This document shows, one piece after another, positions 1-7,927 of a stretch of DNA of 64,000 bases (positions are counted from its first letter, which is position 1; each line of letters begins with the position of its first letter). The DNA comes from Paenibacillus senegalimassiliensis. GTDB taxonomy: Bacteria > Bacillota > Bacilli > Paenibacillales > Paenibacillaceae. Below the pieces are notes generated by a model that made no database searches, had not been told where the DNA came from, and saw only the letters and a list, made by a program, of their open reading frames with translations. The DNA lies in the NCBI RefSeq assembly GCF_001486585.1, contig NZ_LN909045.1, positions 295,368 through 359,367 on the forward strand, given 5' to 3'. The translations under genes and the position numbers were made by a program.

Positions 1-216
1 GGCCAGCAGAATGCGCGGCATCCGGTAATGGATGATGATATGCGACAGGTCGGGGTCACCTTGACCCGTGAAGGCGTGCCATATATCGGCTATAGACATG
101 GGCACGGCGCCAATGCCTATATTAACTACGGCTAACACGGCGGCAACCATCGCAAGCAGCAATATAACAGAGGTATTTCGCACCCGAATCGGAACCGCAA
201 CAGCTATTCTTTTCAT
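1..216 (-). CDS. Iron-siderophore ABC permease, FecCD family (partial, 5' end only)
   Basis: Only the first 72 codons are in the window; the gene runs off the left edge. The visible part has a basic N-terminus, one hydrophobic segment (about residues 17-38) and the conserved Y-R-M-P-R-I-L-L segment that follows the first helix in FecCD/BtuC-type permeases. A strong AGGAGGT ribosome site lies 4 bases before the ATG. Its ATG overlaps the stop of the upstream permease gene by four bases (ATGA), so the two are translationally coupled. It most likely forms the second half of a heterodimeric membrane channel for ferric siderophore uptake. The ATPase gene is not in the window and may lie beyond the edge or elsewhere. 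Confidence 0.85.
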   Translation of the reverse strand, partial: MKRIAVAVPIRVRNTSVILLLAMVAAVLAVVNIGIGAVPMSIADIWHAFTGQGDPDLSHIIIHYRMPRILLA

Positions 217-1241
217 GCGGACCTCCTGCTCCGGCGGCGTGCCAGATAAACGAAGTAGGGCGCCCCGACCAGCGCGGTCACAATGCCGACTGGCGTCTCG
301 GCAGGGAAATTCACAAACCGTGAGCCGATATCGGCCGCGGTTAATAGAATGCCGCCCGCAATGGCAGAGAAGGGGATTAGCACCCGATAATTATTGCCCA
401 GTAAATAACGGCTGATATGAGGGACGATCAGTCCCACGAACCCGATGGGACCTGCTACCGCTACAGAAATGCCCGCCAGCATAATGACGATGGCGCTGCC
501 GCCGATCCGTAGAAGCCATACCTTTTGCCCCAGCCCCTTTGCGATTTCATCTCCCAGGTTCATCAAGGATAGCGAGCGGCTAATCAGCACCGCGCCTAGC
601 AAGCCGCCCAGACTGAATAGGGCTAGCAGTGTGACCTGCTCCCACTTGATTCCAGCCGCCGATCCAGCCAGCCAGAACAGGATGCGGGAGGAAGATTCCT
701 CATTGAAAATGAGCAGTCCTTGCGTAAAGGAAGACAATACGGCTTGAATCACGATGCCGACGAGCGCCATCCGCAGCTCCATCTGGCCACCGCGGGTGGC
801 TGCGCTCATCGACAGAACGAGCAGCACAGCGAGAAGCCCTCCGGCAAAGCTGGCCCCGGCCAGCAGCAAGCCGCCCACACCGGGGAAGATGACCATACTG
901 AGCACCACCGCAAAGGAAGCCCCGGCATTCAGCCCGAACAAGCTGGGGGAAGCCAGCGGATTACGAGTTAATGCCTGCATGATGCAGCCTGCTACCGCCA
1001 AGTTAGCCCCGATCAGTATAATGGCAACGGCACGTGGCAAGCGCAGCAGGTGGAGAATTAAATGATCTTTATTTGTCTCGGAGTAATCCAATACATATTC
1101 ACGAAGAAGAGAAAGGCCGTACCCCGTAGGGCCGACCAGTAGTGACACAATAAAGAGCAGCAACAACACGATAAGACCAAGCAGGCTATACCCCAGGAAC
1201 TTGGAGCGGCCTGATAAAGTGTTTTTGAACAAAGATACCAT
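213..1241 (-). CDS. Iron-siderophore ABC permease, FecCD family
   Basis: A 342-residue polytopic membrane protein of typical FecCD length, with about nine or ten hydrophobic segments. Family marks seen are L-R-L-P-R near residue 67, N-P-L-A-S-P near 95, the GPIGFVGLIVPH segment near 265-276 that contacts the ATPase, and the C-terminal P-x-E-T-P-V-G segment. It would carry ferric siderophore delivered by the lipoprotein encoded directly upstream (2-base gap). The start has little ribosome-site sequence of its own, so it probably depends on coupling to the upstream gene. The locus is expected to be iron-repressed, because two Fur-box-like sites lie upstream. The cargo cannot be read from sequence. 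Confidence 0.93.
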   Translation of the reverse strand: MVSLFKNTLSGRSKFLGYSLLGLIVLLLLFIVSLLVGPTGYGLSLLREYVLDYSETNKDHLILHLLRLPRAVAIILIGANLAVAGCIMQALTRNPLASPSLFGLNAGASFAVVLSMVIFPGVGGLLLAGASFAGGLLAVLLVLSMSAATRGGQMELRMALVGIVIQAVLSSFTQGLLIFNEESSSRILFWLAGSAAGIKWEQVTLLALFSLGGLLGAVLISRSLSLMNLGDEIAKGLGQKVWLLRIGGSAIVIMLAGISVAVAGPIGFVGLIVPHISRYLLGNNYRVLIPFSAIAGGILLTAADIGSRFVNFPAETPVGIVTALVGAPYFVYLARRRSRRSA

Positions 1242-1243
1242 GT

Positions 1244-2236
1244 CTAGAAGTGATCAGGCGCTTCGGCAATGACCTTGTCGAGGGCAGGAATACTGCGTTG
1301 TCTGGACCAAGTCGCCAATTCTACCTCATGGGCCCGTCCGTTCTGGACAGAACTAAGCTGGTTCCATAGCGGGTTGTTCGCTTGTGCTGGCAAGATGGAT
1401 TCATCGTCTTCGTTGATCAGAATCAGCAGAACATCCGGATCAATCGTGAGCAGTTGTTCAATGGTCATGAGTTCGTTGTGTTCCTTATCGTTGCTCAGTG
1501 CGTAGTTCAGACCCACGTTCTTGAGAAAAGAACCATGGAACGAGGAATCCGTCCGTACCTGAAAAGTGTTGCCGTCATCCTCTTGGGGAGCAACGATCAG
1601 CACACTTTGATCCAAATTGATCGCTTGTGCCAAGGCTTCGACTTTCTCCTTATGACTAGCAAGCAAAGCGGCAGCTTCTTCGGATTTGTCCAAGGCATCG
1701 CCGATGGCCTGAGTTGCGAGAATAGCCTGCTCATAGTTGCCACCGTCATTCTTGTAAGCGATGGTAGGCGCAATCTCGCTTAGTTGTCTGTAAACCTCTG
1801 TGTGACGGCCCGTATCAGCGATAATAAGGTCTGGCTTCAAGGTACGAATGACCTCAAGATTGGGCTCGGAGCGGGTACCTACCGAAGTATAACCCTCGAT
1901 ATAGGCCAGCGTGTCCTGCGGGAAACGCTCAGGCTTATTATCATCCGCTACCCCCACCGGCTTGACCTCCAGCGAAGCGAGAACCTGGGTGAACCCTTGC
2001 TCCAGCGTAACGATACGCTGCGGAATTCCTTCGATACGCGTCTCTCCCAAATCATGAGTAATCGTGCGAGCCTCGCTGGTTGCTTGTGTATCTTCCGGCC
2101 CAGCCGCTTCATTGGCAGCAGGCGAAGGTGCAGCATTGTTGACGCTATTCGTCGGTGCGGTGCAGGCGCTGAGCAGCAAAAAAGTGCTAACCAGCAGCAT
2201 CATGACTTTATAGCGTGTGAGCATGTAGTGATTCAT
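1244..2236 (-). CDS. Siderophore-binding lipoprotein, FeuA/FecB-like, with its own internal start
   Basis: Starting at the ATG at 2236 gives a 330-residue protein with a textbook lipoprotein signal: positive N-terminus, hydrophobic core and an L-L-S-A-C lipobox at about residue 25. A Ser/Ala/Pro-rich linker and a PF01497-type binding fold follow, with R-I-V-T-L, the G-V-A-D-D turn and a long central helix. An AGGGGGT ribosome site lies seven bases before this ATG. It would bind ferric siderophore outside the membrane and hand it to the two permeases downstream. The same codons are also the 3' part of the longer AraC frame, so which protein is made in the cell has to be tested. The signal and ribosome site argue that at least this form is exported. 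Confidence 0.8.
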   Translation of the reverse strand: MNHYMLTRYKVMMLLVSTFLLLSACTAPTNSVNNAAPSPAANEAAGPEDTQATSEARTITHDLGETRIEGIPQRIVTLEQGFTQVLASLEVKPVGVADDNKPERFPQDTLAYIEGYTSVGTRSEPNLEVIRTLKPDLIIADTGRHTEVYRQLSEIAPTIAYKNDGGNYEQAILATQAIGDALDKSEEAAALLASHKEKVEALAQAINLDQSVLIVAPQEDDGNTFQVRTDSSFHGSFLKNVGLNYALSNDKEHNELMTIEQLLTIDPDVLLILINEDDESILPAQANNPLWNQLSSVQNGRAHEVELATWSRQRSIPALDKVIAEAPDHF

Positions 2237-3187
2237 GTTGGACTTACCCCCTAATTGGTATTGATTATTATTATCAATATAATCATGGAGTTGTCCGGCA
2301 ACAATGGAATATTCGGAACCGGAAGATGGCACTTTCGGACTTGTTGCATCAATATAGTGCTGATTACGGTAAGCCAAGGGGGAGAGTCCACTGTATTTTT
2401 TAAACATTCGGCTAAAGGAATAGCTGTCCAAATACCCCACTCCGACAGCAATATCCTGCAAATTCAGCTTCGTATTACGCAGCAATTTGGCAGCTTCATT
2501 CATCCGGACATGCATCAAATAATCAGAGGGGGTTAGTCCGATGCCACTTTGACGGAAAATCCGTGAAAGATGACGGGTTGAGCAATGCAGGTCAGCCGCC
2601 ATCGACTCGATAGTGATCGGCTCGGCATAACGTTCATGAATGTAACGGAGAGCCTGAGAAGCCAGATCGGTGGCAGGCTCGCTCATACCCTGAACATGAA
2701 GTTGTCCCAGCAGCTCATGAACCAGGTGCAGGAACAGAGCTTGTACGCGAATTTTCTGTAAAGGACTGCCGTCTGCCCAGGCCCCCCGAATTTGCTCCAG
2801 CCATTGATGAATCAACACGGGATGCTCCGTAACTGCTATATAATGCTGTTGAAGCGGGTTGCGTCGTTCCAGCAGACGCTTGATGCCCTTGGGGTCAGCC
2901 AGGGTATAGACCGGCTTGTACAGCATGAATTGGTACTCCAACGTAGCTTCCAGCGGGGCAATGCTCACGCTCATTCCTTTGCAAGCATGAATGATGTGAA
3001 AGGGGCCTATTCTATGCTCCTGCTCGTCAATACGTACTCGTGCTTCCCCTTGAAGGATGGCGATGAAGGCATTGGCCGGCATGCGGTACACCTTGGGCTG
3101 CTCATGGCTGCCGCTCGTCACATGGCGGATATCCAGCATGCGAAATGCGGATTGCTGCCACATGCGAATATGCTCCTCAATATTCAT
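1244..3187 (-). CDS. AraC-type regulator reading in frame into a siderophore-binding lipoprotein (647 aa)
   Basis: Residues 1-175 form a cupin-like ligand domain. About 180-280 form an AraC DNA-binding domain with both helix-turn-helix units (E-S-M-A-A-D-L-H-C-S and D-I-A-V-G-V-G-Y-L-D). From about 318 the frame continues without a stop into a complete FeuA-like binding protein with its own lipoprotein signal. B. subtilis Btr also joins an AraC domain to a binding-protein domain, as a cytoplasmic siderophore sensor, but it has no export signal in the middle. Here a ribosome site, an ATG and a Fur-box-like site lie in the junction, so two proteins may be made: a regulator (with or without a tail) and a separate lipoprotein. 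The start at 3187 has GGGAGGA eight bases upstream. A one-base error hiding a stop is also possible, since the neighbouring frame has stacked stop codons at the junction. Confidence 0.8.
   Translation of the reverse strand: MNIEEHIRMWQQSAFRMLDIRHVTSGSHEQPKVYRMPANAFIAILQGEARVRIDEQEHRIGPFHIIHACKGMSVSIAPLEATLEYQFMLYKPVYTLADPKGIKRLLERRNPLQQHYIAVTEHPVLIHQWLEQIRGAWADGSPLQKIRVQALFLHLVHELLGQLHVQGMSEPATDLASQALRYIHERYAEPITIESMAADLHCSTRHLSRIFRQSGIGLTPSDYLMHVRMNEAAKLLRNTKLNLQDIAVGVGYLDSYSFSRMFKKYSGLSPLAYRNQHYIDATSPKVPSSGSEYSIVAGQLHDYIDNNNQYQLGGKSNMNHYMLTRYKVMMLLVSTFLLLSACTAPTNSVNNAAPSPAANEAAGPEDTQATSEARTITHDLGETRIEGIPQRIVTLEQGFTQVLASLEVKPVGVADDNKPERFPQDTLAYIEGYTSVGTRSEPNLEVIRTLKPDLIIADTGRHTEVYRQLSEIAPTIAYKNDGGNYEQAILATQAIGDALDKSEEAAALLASHKEKVEALAQAINLDQSVLIVAPQEDDGNTFQVRTDSSFHGSFLKNVGLNYALSNDKEHNELMTIEQLLTIDPDVLLILINEDDESILPAQANNPLWNQLSSVQNGRAHEVELATWSRQRSIPALDKVIAEAPDHF
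2262..2276 (-). promoter_or_regulatory. Fur-box-like site inside the AraC/lipoprotein junction
   Basis: On the minus strand this reads TGATAATAATAATCA, one mismatch from the Bacillus 7-1-7 Fur box (TGATAATnATTATCA). It lies 25 bases before the lipoprotein ATG and inside the uninterrupted frame. This suggests separate iron control of the lipoprotein-permease part, although the low-complexity sequence could be coincidental. Confidence 0.55.
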
Positions 3188-3246
3188 GGTTTCCTCCCAA
3201 ATCTCTCTATTCTATCGCCCTATCGCGAGTGCTTAATTTAAATTTA

Positions 3247-3274
3247 AGTATATACTAATGAAAATTATTCTCAA
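3247..3274 (-). promoter_or_regulatory. Promoter with overlapping Fur-box-like site for the siderophore locus
   Basis: On the minus strand TTGAGA (3274-3269), 16 bases, then TATACT (3252-3247) fits a sigma-A promoter about 60 bases before the AraC start. A Fur-box-like sequence at 3259-3273 (plus-strand TGAAAATTATTCTCA, two mismatches from the 15-base consensus) lies across the -35 and spacer. This is the expected layout for iron repression. Confidence 0.65.
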
Positions 3275-3379
3275 TTACAAGGTGAATGATAGCTATACGT
3301 GGATAGAATGTCGAAGGAAATGCAGGAACCTTTGTCGAAATATGGATAGACATCATAATTTGGAAGGATGACGAAATCC

Positions 3380-4255
3380 ATGGCAAGAACTTATAAGTCG
3401 GAAGGCAAACAACTGGCTTACGTGTTAAAAGGTTTGTTCCTGATTGCAGGGCTGGCGGCGTATTTCCTGTTTCCGCGCTTGAACTGGGGATATTCTATCG
3501 CCATCATCCTGGGGTCGTTTATAGTGGCGGATGTTATTGGGACCCTCTGGACAGCCAAGAGACGCCGCAAAAAGAAGAAACCTAGTAAAAATAATGCCCG
3601 TGCCGGGTCCAGACGCTCCAGTAATGAGGTGAGGTCTGATGAAACTATATTGAGCAGCCGTTTGGAGGATCTATCGGGAGCTGAGTTTGAACGCTTGCTA
3701 GCTCTCTATTTTCGCGATCAAGGTTACACGGTCAAGGAAGTAGGGGTAGGCGGCAGAGACGGTGGGGTTGATCTGGTCATTACAGACCGGAGGGGGGAGA
3801 AGACCGCTGTTCAGGCCAAATGTTATGCTGATCATAATATGGTTCAAGTCATGACTGTTCGTGAACTGGTGGGAGCAAAGCGCAATCATGATTGTATTTT
3901 GTCCTTGCTTATAACTACCTCTGACTTAACTGCTCCGGCCAAGAAGGAAGCCGAGCAGTTCAAGGTGGACTACTGGCATGGTGGATTATTGGAGCAGAAG
4001 CTTAACGCTTGGGGCAAGTGGAAGCCTGTGAAGAAGCGGCGCCCTACTGCCAGTAAAGAGACGGCTCTTTCCGAAATCACCAAGGCCAAGCGGGAGGTCG
4101 CAGCAACCAAACCTACAACAACGAAAGCAACAACAAACACAGCAACGACAACATGTAAATGTGGAGCCCCGATGGTGCTTCGGAAAAACAAGCAAGGCGG
4201 TGAATTCTGGGGTTGCAGCACTTATCCTAAATGTAGACATACTCAAAATGCGTAG
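3380..4255 (+). CDS. Membrane-anchored Mrr-type restriction endonuclease-fold protein with zinc ribbon
   Basis: Two hydrophobic segments (about residues 10-55 from the chosen start) are followed by a Lys/Arg-rich stretch, an Mrr_cat nuclease domain (about 90-205) and a C-terminal topoisomerase-I-type zinc ribbon with four cysteines (C-x-C ... C-x5-C). The nuclease core shows G-G-x-D-G-G-V-D-L followed by Q-A-K, the PD-(D/E)xK metal site in its D ... QxK form. Such proteins are thought to cut or process DNA at the membrane, but the substrate is unknown. The ATG at 3380 is preferred because GGAAGG lies 12 bases upstream; an ATG at 3368 directly abuts that site. The gene stands alone, between the siderophore locus and a convergent esterase, with a strong shared terminator after it. 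Confidence 0.8.
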   Translation: MARTYKSEGKQLAYVLKGLFLIAGLAAYFLFPRLNWGYSIAIILGSFIVADVIGTLWTAKRRRKKKKPSKNNARAGSRRSSNEVRSDETILSSRLEDLSGAEFERLLALYFRDQGYTVKEVGVGGRDGGVDLVITDRRGEKTAVQAKCYADHNMVQVMTVRELVGAKRNHDCILSLLITTSDLTAPAKKEAEQFKVDYWHGGLLEQKLNAWGKWKPVKKRRPTASKETALSEITKAKREVAATKPTTTKATTNTATTTCKCGAPMVLRKNKQGGEFWGCSTYPKCRHTQNA

Positions 4256-4271
4256 TATTAAATAAATGCAT

Positions 4272-4313
4272 AAATAACCCGCTGATTCGTGCAACCGAAT
4301 CAGCGGGTTATTT
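4272..4313. terminator. Bidirectional intrinsic terminator
   Basis: A perfect 18-base-pair stem (4272-4289 with 4296-4313) and a six-base loop lie between two convergent genes. The stem ends are A-runs/T-runs on both strands, so it can serve the nuclease gene and the esterase gene. Confidence 0.9.
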
Positions 4314-4328
4314 GTATAATCTTCAACC

Positions 4329-5783
4329 CTACAGCCGAATCACCGGAACCGGGAAGAGGGGAGGTTCGGGGCTCTCGAACGGAGCCAGTGCTTCTATTCG
4401 ACAGGTATGATTGAATACCTGAAGCTGTCCTCTGCCCGCCTGATAGGAGGGCCATTCGGGTAAAGCGGCTGCCGGAGCGCCGTGATGAATGAAGGAGGTC
4501 CAGGCCTGATGAAGCGTGCGGGCCAGTTCTTCTTCGCCAGCGGGAACATGCTGGTTGTTCCAGACGAAGTCGAACTCCTCCGCGTGGGATGCCTTGCCGA
4601 GTGGGCCTTGCCGATCGAAGCGGTAGAGCCACACGGGAGCGCCTGCCTGACTCCAGGCATCTGCTGTGCGCACCGCCCCGAGTCGATACATATGGTCCGT
4701 GAGCACGTCTTCCCAGCTTGCCGCATCCACAGGCTCCGCAAGGGAACGGCCTGAGCGCCGGATATATGCGGCCTCAACCGCGGGGGCGTTCAGCCCGAAC
4801 ATGCGGTGAAGCAGCTCCGGTGTAGGCTGGCGCATGTGCGCGTCGTTAGCGATGAAGCCAGCCGCCTCGTGCTGGTTGGTGCCGATGAGCAGAGGGGGCA
4901 GCGTTGCCCGCTGCTTCAGCCCGCCCAGCGGCGACTCCACGATGGTCCGGCCGTCGATGACCGGACCAAACAGGTGGATGCCGCTAGTATCGCGCACCCA
5001 GGCATGTTGCGCCTGGATCAGCGCTGCGGCGGGCAACTCGGCGAGGTGGCGGAGTTCCTGCTCCGGCAAGGCCAGGGTATCCAGGTAGGACTGGGCCAGC
5101 TTGGTGGCGGTCGCCTGGTCGCGAATCGCCTGCACCGATCCGCTGATAGCAATCGCCTGCTGGAACAGTCCTTCCGCCGCCGGGGCATAGAGCAGCCCGC
5201 CCACCGCTTTGGCTCCGGCCGATTGGCCCATAATGGTCACGCGGTGCGGGTCGCCTCCGAAGCAGGCGATGTTCGCCTGCACCCACCGCAAGGCCTGGAT
5301 GAGATCGAGCAGGCCATTGTTGCCGGACGAGCGATAAGCTTCGCCCAGCCATGGGGATACATCCAGAAACCCGAACACGCCTAGACGGTAATTGGCGGTG
5401 ACCACAACGATATCCCCGTCCCGGGCAAAGGAACTGCCCGCATAGATGTCATCGCCCCCTGTACCGCCCGTGAAGCCGCCCCCATGGATATAGAAAAGAA
5501 CCGGGCGCAGCGGGTGTTCGAGACCGGGCGTCCAGATGTTTAGCGTCAGGCAGTCCTCCGATTCGGAAGACGACGCGGCAGGATCAGCCGACTGCACGGC
5601 CATAGGGCCATAGCGGTCGGCGAGGCGAATTCCGCTCCATGGCTCTGGCGGAGCGGGAGGGAGGAAGCGTTGCGGCAGCTTGGCATAGGGCAGTCCACGA
5701 AACGCTAACAATCCCTGCTCATGTTGACCTTGTACCCGTCCATCCGGGGTTTGCACAACCGGGGGATGTTCATTATTGTTCAT
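4329..5783 (-). CDS. Type B carboxylesterase (pNB esterase-like)
   Basis: A 484-residue alpha/beta hydrolase of the carboxylesterase type B family. It shows the oxyanion-hole sequence HGGGF near residues 100-104 and the nucleophile elbow G-Q-S-A-G-A with Ser188. The usual family form is G-E-S-A-G-G, so the Q and final A are variants. E-D-C-L-T-L-N-I-W near 76-84 is the other family signature. There is no signal peptide, which suggests an intracellular esterase for small esters. The start has AAGGAGAG about nine bases upstream. It lies 46 bases downstream of a TauE/SafE exporter on the same strand and may be co-transcribed with it. The natural substrate cannot be told from sequence. Confidence 0.93.
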   Translation of the reverse strand: MNNNEHPPVVQTPDGRVQGQHEQGLLAFRGLPYAKLPQRFLPPAPPEPWSGIRLADRYGPMAVQSADPAASSSESEDCLTLNIWTPGLEHPLRPVLFYIHGGGFTGGTGGDDIYAGSSFARDGDIVVVTANYRLGVFGFLDVSPWLGEAYRSSGNNGLLDLIQALRWVQANIACFGGDPHRVTIMGQSAGAKAVGGLLYAPAAEGLFQQAIAISGSVQAIRDQATATKLAQSYLDTLALPEQELRHLAELPAAALIQAQHAWVRDTSGIHLFGPVIDGRTIVESPLGGLKQRATLPPLLIGTNQHEAAGFIANDAHMRQPTPELLHRMFGLNAPAVEAAYIRRSGRSLAEPVDAASWEDVLTDHMYRLGAVRTADAWSQAGAPVWLYRFDRQGPLGKASHAEEFDFVWNNQHVPAGEEELARTLHQAWTSFIHHGAPAAALPEWPSYQAGRGQLQVFNHTCRIEALAPFESPEPPLFPVPVIRL

Positions 5784-5829
5784 TTCGCAATCTCTCCTTT
5801 AGGTTGGGTGAACGTAAGCGGGTTCCCTC

Positions 5830-6582
5830 TTACAACACAAGCACACAGGCTGCGACTACGGGCATGACAATCACACCTGTCTTCAGTAGCCGGGCCGGGG
5901 CATATTTGGTAAAGCGTGCGCCGATATAGGAGCCGACCATGGTTCCAGCCAGCACCTTCAGTAGTAGCAGGGCATCAAAGCCGCCCCCCTGGTAATAGCC
6001 CAGCCAGCCGGCAGCGGCAATGGGCAGTATCACGAGCATCGAGGTGCCTGCTGCCTTGCGCAGGTCCAGACCAAGCAACAGAATCAAGCCAAGCTGGATG
6101 AAGGGCGTGCACCCGATACCGAAGGCCCCGGTGAGGAAGCCTACCGCAAGGCCCAGGCCGACGGCCCGCAGAATGTATCCGGTGCTGCCGCGTTGCACCG
6201 ACAGCGGCTTTGCCTGCTTCACCAGCGTCAGGCGAAGCCACATCAGCAGGGAAGACAGGACCAGCATGGATGCGGTGAACCATGTCATTTGCTCCGGGGC
6301 AATCAGGAAGGCCGCCTTGGAGCCGAAGATGGAGCCGACGGCCCCGGTGAGGCCAACCCATAGCCCGGCGGCAGTCTCCGTATTACGCTGCCGCTGTTGG
6401 CTGATCATGCCGGAGAGCGAAGTGAAGAGCATCGCCGCCAAAGCGACGCCCATCGCTGTATGTACCGGGTAGCCGAACCCCGTGGTCAGGATGGCGATAA
6501 TAAAGCCGGACCCTCCTGCCCCAATAAAGCCGAGCAGCAGTCCGACCAGCAGCATGACGAATATGAGTGTTAGTGTGGTCAT
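5830..6582 (-). CDS. TauE/SafE (TSUP) family membrane exporter
   Basis: About 250 residues with eight hydrophobic segments and the two-fold internal repeat of TSUP proteins. The glycine-rich starts of each half (G-L-L-L-G-F-I-G-A-G-G-S-G near 13-25 and V-G-F-L-T-G-A-F-G-I-G near 145-155) are clear. The family moves sulfite, sulfoacetate and other small anions across the inner membrane; the substrate here is unknown. The ATG at 6582 is chosen because AGGAAGG sits seven bases before it; a start at 6621 would add a polar 13-residue tail. The gene is divergent from a LysR regulator 121 bases away, the usual place for that regulator's target. Confidence 0.9.
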   Translation of the reverse strand: MTTLTLIFVMLLVGLLLGFIGAGGSGFIIAILTTGFGYPVHTAMGVALAAMLFTSLSGMISQQRQRNTETAAGLWVGLTGAVGSIFGSKAAFLIAPEQMTWFTASMLVLSSLLMWLRLTLVKQAKPLSVQRGSTGYILRAVGLGLAVGFLTGAFGIGCTPFIQLGLILLLGLDLRKAAGTSMLVILPIAAAGWLGYYQGGGFDALLLLKVLAGTMVGSYIGARFTKYAPARLLKTGVIVMPVVAACVLVL

Positions 6583-6703
6583 GTGAACCTTCCTCTGTCT
6601 ACAATTTGAAAGCTCTTCCAATTGTAGCGAGCTTTTTGCGGATCGTCTAATGTATAATTCTAATTAATATAATGCACAAAAGGTATGAATAGGGGGACGT
6701 AAA

Positions 6704-7573
6704 ATGGAATGGCAGCAGTTGGAGTATTTTCAGACGGTGGCTCGGCTGGAGCATTTCACGCAAGCTGCTGCCGAATTGAACATCTCGCAGCCTGCATTAA
6801 GCCGGGCGATGGCCGGGCTGGAAGCGGAACTCGGAGTAGCCTTGTTTGACCGACAAGGCCGAGGTGTTCGCTTGAACCGTTATGGCAAGCAGTTCTTTGA
6901 GCGGGTAGAGCGGGCGCTGCTGGAGATACATGAGGGCAAGGAAGAACTAAGGCACGGGCTTAACCCGGAATATGGCACAGTATCCTTCTGCTTTTTGAAA
7001 TCACTGGGTCTGGCCGCAGTTCCCCGGCTGCTGGGTGAGTTCATTCCCAAGTATCCGCATATCGGCTTCAAGCTGAATCAATTATCCACCCAGGATATGC
7101 TGGATTTGCTGGTAGCGGGGGAGACGGACTTCGCCCTGTCGTCCATGACGGAGACCCGGCCGGGAGTGGAGTGGTGCGAGCTGTGGCAGGAGCAGTTGTA
7201 TGCCTACGTTCCTTGCGGACACCGACTGGCTGGAGCGGGCCACGTCAGCTTGGCGGAACTGGCTACTGAGCCCTACATTGCCTTGAAGCCAGGTTATGGA
7301 CTACGTACGATCAGCGAGGAGTTGTTCGGCTTAACCGGAACGCGGCCAGCCATTCTGCTGGAGGGTGAGGAGATTATGACGGTGATCGGGTTTGTATCCG
7401 CAGGACTTGGAGTCTCCCTGCTACCGGATATTCCCCACCTATCCCCTACAGCAGCGGTACGCCTTGAGGTCGACGATGAGCGCTGCCGCCGTACTATTGG
7501 TCTGGCCTGGCGGCAAGGTGGTGTCCTGTCTCCTGCGGCCGAACGCTTCCGTTCCTATCTGCTGTCCCGGTAG
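6704..7573 (+). CDS. LysR family transcriptional regulator
   Basis: A 289-residue protein of standard LysR length. A winged helix-turn-helix lies at about 1-60 (F-T-Q-A-A-A-E-L-N-I-S-Q-P-A-L-S-R) and a substrate-binding co-inducer domain covers about 90-287. AGGGGGA lies seven bases before the ATG. It is divergent from the exporter and esterase genes, so those are its most likely targets, with self-repression through the AT-rich 121-base gap. The inducer is not predictable. The DNA-binding half resembles the GltC/CysL branch only in a general way. Confidence 0.92.
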   Translation: MEWQQLEYFQTVARLEHFTQAAAELNISQPALSRAMAGLEAELGVALFDRQGRGVRLNRYGKQFFERVERALLEIHEGKEELRHGLNPEYGTVSFCFLKSLGLAAVPRLLGEFIPKYPHIGFKLNQLSTQDMLDLLVAGETDFALSSMTETRPGVEWCELWQEQLYAYVPCGHRLAGAGHVSLAELATEPYIALKPGYGLRTISEELFGLTGTRPAILLEGEEIMTVIGFVSAGLGVSLLPDIPHLSPTAAVRLEVDDERCRRTIGLAWRQGGVLSPAAERFRSYLLSR

Positions 7574-7645
7574 TCTGAAGTGGGGAGCAAGATATTTTGC
7601 AGCGTATGCAGCATACATTAAATCATGAATCGTAGGTGATTTCTC

Positions 7646-7834
7646 ATGAAGCAACGGATAAAGAAATGGATGGTATTCATCCTTGTATTTTGGGGTTTGG
7701 TTCAAATTTTCCACGCTATTCTAAACTACTTAAGCATACCTGACCCGTATTCGCTCGTTGGGTTGTTATTAATGATCCTGTTATCTTTGGTCCTTACCTC
7801 ACTTCTGGTTAACGAGCGAAACAACGATGATTGA
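7646..7834 (+). CDS. Small two-helix membrane protein, unknown function
   Basis: A 62-residue protein with a basic N-terminus, two hydrophobic helices (about 8-28 and 36-54) joined by a short proline-containing turn, and an acidic polar tail. An AGGTGA ribosome site lies eight bases before the ATG. It lies 72 bases after the LysR gene. No family was recognised. Confidence 0.55.
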   Translation: MKQRIKKWMVFILVFWGLVQIFHAILNYLSIPDPYSLVGLLLMILLSLVLTSLLVNERNNDD

Positions 7835-7927
7835 TGAGGTCCAAATGCCTCTAATCTTCCATCGCTCTCCCGGAGCCAGTCCTCAGTCTCTGTACAGTTA
7901 GTCAGTAGTCAGTTTGCGGCCGAATCG

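Noticed and set aside
4806..5384. 192-codon open frame on the plus strand inside the esterase gene
   Set aside because: Antisense shadow of a well-supported carboxylesterase in GC-rich codon context; no ribosome site and low-complexity Arg/Gly-rich product.
6020..6472. 150-codon plus-strand frame inside the TauE/SafE gene
   Set aside because: Antisense to a clear membrane protein gene; the product shows no domain.
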